DNA from: Schaedlerella arabinosiphila
GTDB taxonomy: Bacteria > Bacillota > Clostridia > Lachnospirales > Lachnospiraceae
Reading direction: 5' to 3'
DNA: 64,000 nucleotides
Assembly: GCF_003885045.1 (NCBI RefSeq)
Contig: NZ_RHJS01000002.1
Location: 372,001-436,000, forward strand
This document shows positions 61,855 to 64,000 of the stretch, piece after piece. Made by a program: the position numbers and the translations under genes. Numbering within the stretch: the first letter of the stretch is position 1; each line of letters begins with the position of its first letter. The notes beneath the pieces are model-generated. The model was not told the DNA's origin. It did no database searches and saw only the letters and a list, made by a program, of their open reading frames with translations.

Positions 61855-62964
61855 ATGAAGTATATGATTCAGGATAACCAGGCAGGATTTGTATTAAAGA
61901 ACGGGATCTTTCAGAAAATGATCACCGCCGGGACGTACCATTTTTCTAAAATAGCAGGTTACAGGGTGGAGATTGAGGAGATGACAGGGGAAGTGGATTA
62001 TATGGACGTTCCCTATCCGGTTCTTTCGAGAGATCCTGCATTTCTGGAGGCCACCGTACACATGGAGATTCCGGACGGCTCCATTGGATTTCTCTACATA
62101 AACGGAAAACTCTCCTCCTATGCAAACCGGAAGGAGTATACCTTCTGGAATGTATTTGACAAGCATGAGATCCGGATCGTGCCGATGACGGAAACGATGA
62201 CGGGGCCGGAGGTGTCCAGGCAGATGCTTTCTCTTGTTCCCGGAAAGCTCTATACGGAGGTAAAGGTCGGGGAAGGGGAGACCGGGCTGGTGTATTATGA
62301 CAACGTTTTGCAGAAGCCGCTTTCCAGGGGGATCTACCGTTTCTGGAATTGCAAGCACAGCATTTCCTATAAGGTGCTGGACATGAAGCAGAGGGAACTG
62401 GATATTGTCGGGCAGGAGATCCTCACGAAGGATAAGATCGGGATCAGGATGAACGTTTCCTGTATCTATAAGATCCGGGACGCCGTAGAATTTGCCGCAG
62501 CCATCTCGGATCTGAAGGGCCAGCTGCACTCCGCGGTGCAGCTGGCGATCCGGGAGATCGTGGGGAATTATAAGCTGGATGAGATTCTGGAGGCTAAGGA
62601 GCGGATCTCCGCAGAGATCTATGAGGCGTTAAAGGACAGAGAGGGGATGTTCTGTGTGCATTTCCTGACAGCCGGGATCAAGGACATCATCCTGCCAGGC
62701 GAGATCCGGGCGATCATGAACTCCGTGCTGGTGGCGGAAAAGGCCGCCCAGGCAAATGTGATCTCCAGGCGGGAAGAGGTGGCATCCACCAGGTCGCTGC
62801 TCAACACGGCCAAGCTGATGGAGGAAAATCAGACACTCTATAAGCTGAAGGAGCTGGAGTATCTGGAGCGGATCTGCGGGAAGGTAGGCGAGATCTCCGT
62901 CAATGGAAACGCGGGAATCGTGGAGCAGTTAGGCCGTCTGATGGGGGCGGAGCGGGCGGTGTGA
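61855..62964 (+). CDS. SPFH/slipin-like protein without membrane helix
   Basis: A 369-residue SPFH (band 7) protein. The core has GETGLVYYDNVLQKPLSRGIYRFWNCKHSISYKVLDMKQRELDI in parts and continues TKDKIGIRMNVSCIYKIRDAVEFA. A helical stretch follows, with AEKAAQANVISRREEVASTRSLL as in slipins. The N-terminal 60 residues form an extra domain similar to the start of the core (FVLKNGIFQKMITAGTYHF). No N-terminal hydrophobic helix is present, so it may assemble in the cytosol. ATG 61855 follows GGAGGG. Role unknown; possibly membrane-associated scaffolding. Confidence 0.85.
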   Translation: MKYMIQDNQAGFVLKNGIFQKMITAGTYHFSKIAGYRVEIEEMTGEVDYMDVPYPVLSRDPAFLEATVHMEIPDGSIGFLYINGKLSSYANRKEYTFWNVFDKHEIRIVPMTETMTGPEVSRQMLSLVPGKLYTEVKVGEGETGLVYYDNVLQKPLSRGIYRFWNCKHSISYKVLDMKQRELDIVGQEILTKDKIGIRMNVSCIYKIRDAVEFAAAISDLKGQLHSAVQLAIREIVGNYKLDEILEAKERISAEIYEALKDREGMFCVHFLTAGIKDIILPGEIRAIMNSVLVAEKAAQANVISRREEVASTRSLLNTAKLMEENQTLYKLKELEYLERICGKVGEISVNGNAGIVEQLGRLMGAERAV

Positions 62965-62995
62965 TACCGCCCCGATCCATGTCCCCATGTCTTGA

Positions 62996-64000
62996 TTACC
63001 GCAAGGGTTTTGATGTCCAATAATCAACATCGTGGGGAAGCCCGATCTCTTTTGCACAGAAGAAAGGAGTGTCTTTCCTGCGAAGCTGCTCCTCATAGTC
63101 CTGTAAGGCTTTCAGAGCGTATTTGCCGAGAAGGAGGATTACCGGCATATTGATGATGGTCATGAAGCCCATAGTCACATCGGCGATATCCCACAAAAGG
63201 TCGGCGCTCAATCCGGCGCCCGCGAAGATCACCAGCGAGGCGATGATCCGATAGACGATCATAAAGCATTTGCCGGGCGTATGTCCGAACATATAATTGA
63301 AAACATGGTCCACATAAAAGAGATTTCCCAACAGGGTGGTAAACGCGAACAGGACCATGGATACGGTGATAAAGAGAGGCCCGAACATCCCCAGCGTACT
63401 CTGCAGCGCTTCCTGTACATACGGCGCGCCTGAGAGCGCTTCTGTGGGCTCAATCCCAGAACACATACACATAAATGCGGTTGCAGAGCACAAAAGCAGC
63501 GTATCGATGAACACAGACAAAACCTGCACCAGGCCCTGGGCAGCCGGATGGTTCACATCTGCGGAAGCCGACGCGTTGGGCGCGGAGCCGACGCCGGCTT
63601 CATTGCTGTAGAGTCCCCGCTTGATCCCGTACATGACGCAGGAACCGCTGAAGCCGCCCATAATGGACCGGAAGTCAAAGGCTTCGCTGAAGATGCGGGA
63701 GATCACGGCGGGCAGATAGGTAATGTTCATAACGATCACCACCAGGGAGACCAGCACATAGGCAAGTCCCATCATGGGAACCATCACACTGGTGACCCGG
63801 ACAATACGCTGTCCGCCGCCCAGCAGGCAGTATCCCACAATGACCGCAAGCACCAGCCCGATGATCCAGGGAGTCAGATTCGGATCATAAAAGCTGTAGG
63901 ATGCGAAGGTGGACTGCAGGTTGTAAGAGGCCAGCATGTTGAATCCGAATCCATAGGTCAGAACCAGGCATACGGAAAATACGAGCGCCAGCGGACGGCT
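62996..64000 (-). CDS. Sodium:alanine/glycine symporter, AGCS family (3' part)
   Basis: A membrane Na+:amino-acid symporter whose 5' end lies beyond the window; the frame is open to base 64000. Family landmarks are GFGFNMLASYNLQSTFA, FSGSCVMYGIKRGLYSNEAGVGSAPNASASA, LSVFIDTLLLCSATAFMCM and FAFTTLLGNLFYVDHVFNYMFG. The C-terminal tail (QDYEEQLRRKDTPFFC) is short and cytosolic. It is convergent to the SPFH gene with 31 bp between the stops. Probably alanine or glycine uptake. Confidence 0.93.
   Translation of the reverse strand, partial: SRPLALVFSVCLVLTYGFGFNMLASYNLQSTFASYSFYDPNLTPWIIGLVLAVIVGYCLLGGGQRIVRVTSVMVPMMGLAYVLVSLVVIVMNITYLPAVISRIFSEAFDFRSIMGGFSGSCVMYGIKRGLYSNEAGVGSAPNASASADVNHPAAQGLVQVLSVFIDTLLLCSATAFMCMCSGIEPTEALSGAPYVQEALQSTLGMFGPLFITVSMVLFAFTTLLGNLFYVDHVFNYMFGHTPGKCFMIVYRIIASLVIFAGAGLSADLLWDIADVTMGFMTIINMPVILLLGKYALKALQDYEEQLRRKDTPFFCAKEIGLPHDVDYWTSKPLR

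Noticed and set aside
1..64000. CRISPR array, prophage or integrase
   Set aside because: No regularly spaced direct repeats, Cas genes, integrase, or phage structural genes were seen on either strand.

Overview
The window looks like a chromosomal stretch from a gut-type Lachnospiraceae (Clostridia, Bacillota) genome. This is inferred from AGGAGG-type ribosome binding sites, several GPH sugar symporters, a domain-permuted GH3 enzyme, AgrA/AgrC-type signalling, MutEFG-type immunity transporters, a 4Fe-4S old-yellow-enzyme reductase and many P-loop/PD-(D/E)XK proteins. No rRNA, complete tRNA, CRISPR array or phage module is visible. The first gene (lon) and the last gene (an AGCS symporter) run off the window edges.

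Layout. 0-3.8 kb: the 3' part of lon, a Nudix hydrolase and a convergent cytidylate-kinase-like gene. 3.8-20 kb: a glycan locus with a GH2 enzyme, a permuted membrane GH3 and its small membrane partner, and a GPH importer. It continues with an acyl-transfer module (lipoprotein LRR-SGNH, small membrane protein, MBOAT, SGNH-LRR), a GH43 and a LytTR/GHKL two-component pair. 20-25 kb: an orphan DinJ-like antitoxin, then a lantibiotic-immunity-type ABC transporter with an OmpR/HK pair; the kinase 3' end was rewritten by a short mobile repeat. 25-31 kb: two AAA-ATPase-like/PD-(D/E)XK proteins (one missing its nuclease core) and an AraC-GH39 fusion. 31-34 kb: a chemoreceptor, AcpS and a TetR regulator.

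34.5-44.3 kb: a seven-gene operon of a CocE/PepX-type hydrolase, an atypical acyl carrier protein, a phosphotransacylase, a butyrate-kinase-family enzyme, an MFS carrier, a second AraC-GH39 and an OYE-type Fe-S flavoenzyme. It could hydrolyse an acylated or lactone-like compound, route the acyl group through acyl phosphate to ATP, and reduce an enone-like product. This chemistry is inferred. 44.6-47.5 kb: an AAA-like/PDDEXK protein and a DHA3-type MFS exporter. 47.5-52.1 kb: an AT-richer cluster of LysR, a fucose-isomerase-like protein, a small ACP-like protein, SufE and SufS, with no SufBCD. It looks like a dedicated sulfur-transfer pathway and is the strongest candidate here for an undescribed system.

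52.3-57.7 kb: a broken XRE regulator, then two tandem copies of a flavodoxin-like Cys-rich oxidoreductase paired with a GPH symporter. 57.7-60.9 kb: a tight leftward operon of DUF4869, a small P-loop ATPase and two WYL regulators. 60.9-61.85 kb: noncoding, with tRNA-like remnants and a long hairpin. The end carries a soluble SPFH protein and the AGCS symporter. A family of about 145-bp hairpin-rich repeats recurs at 3.5 kb, 25.1 kb and, as one end only, 44.4 kb.
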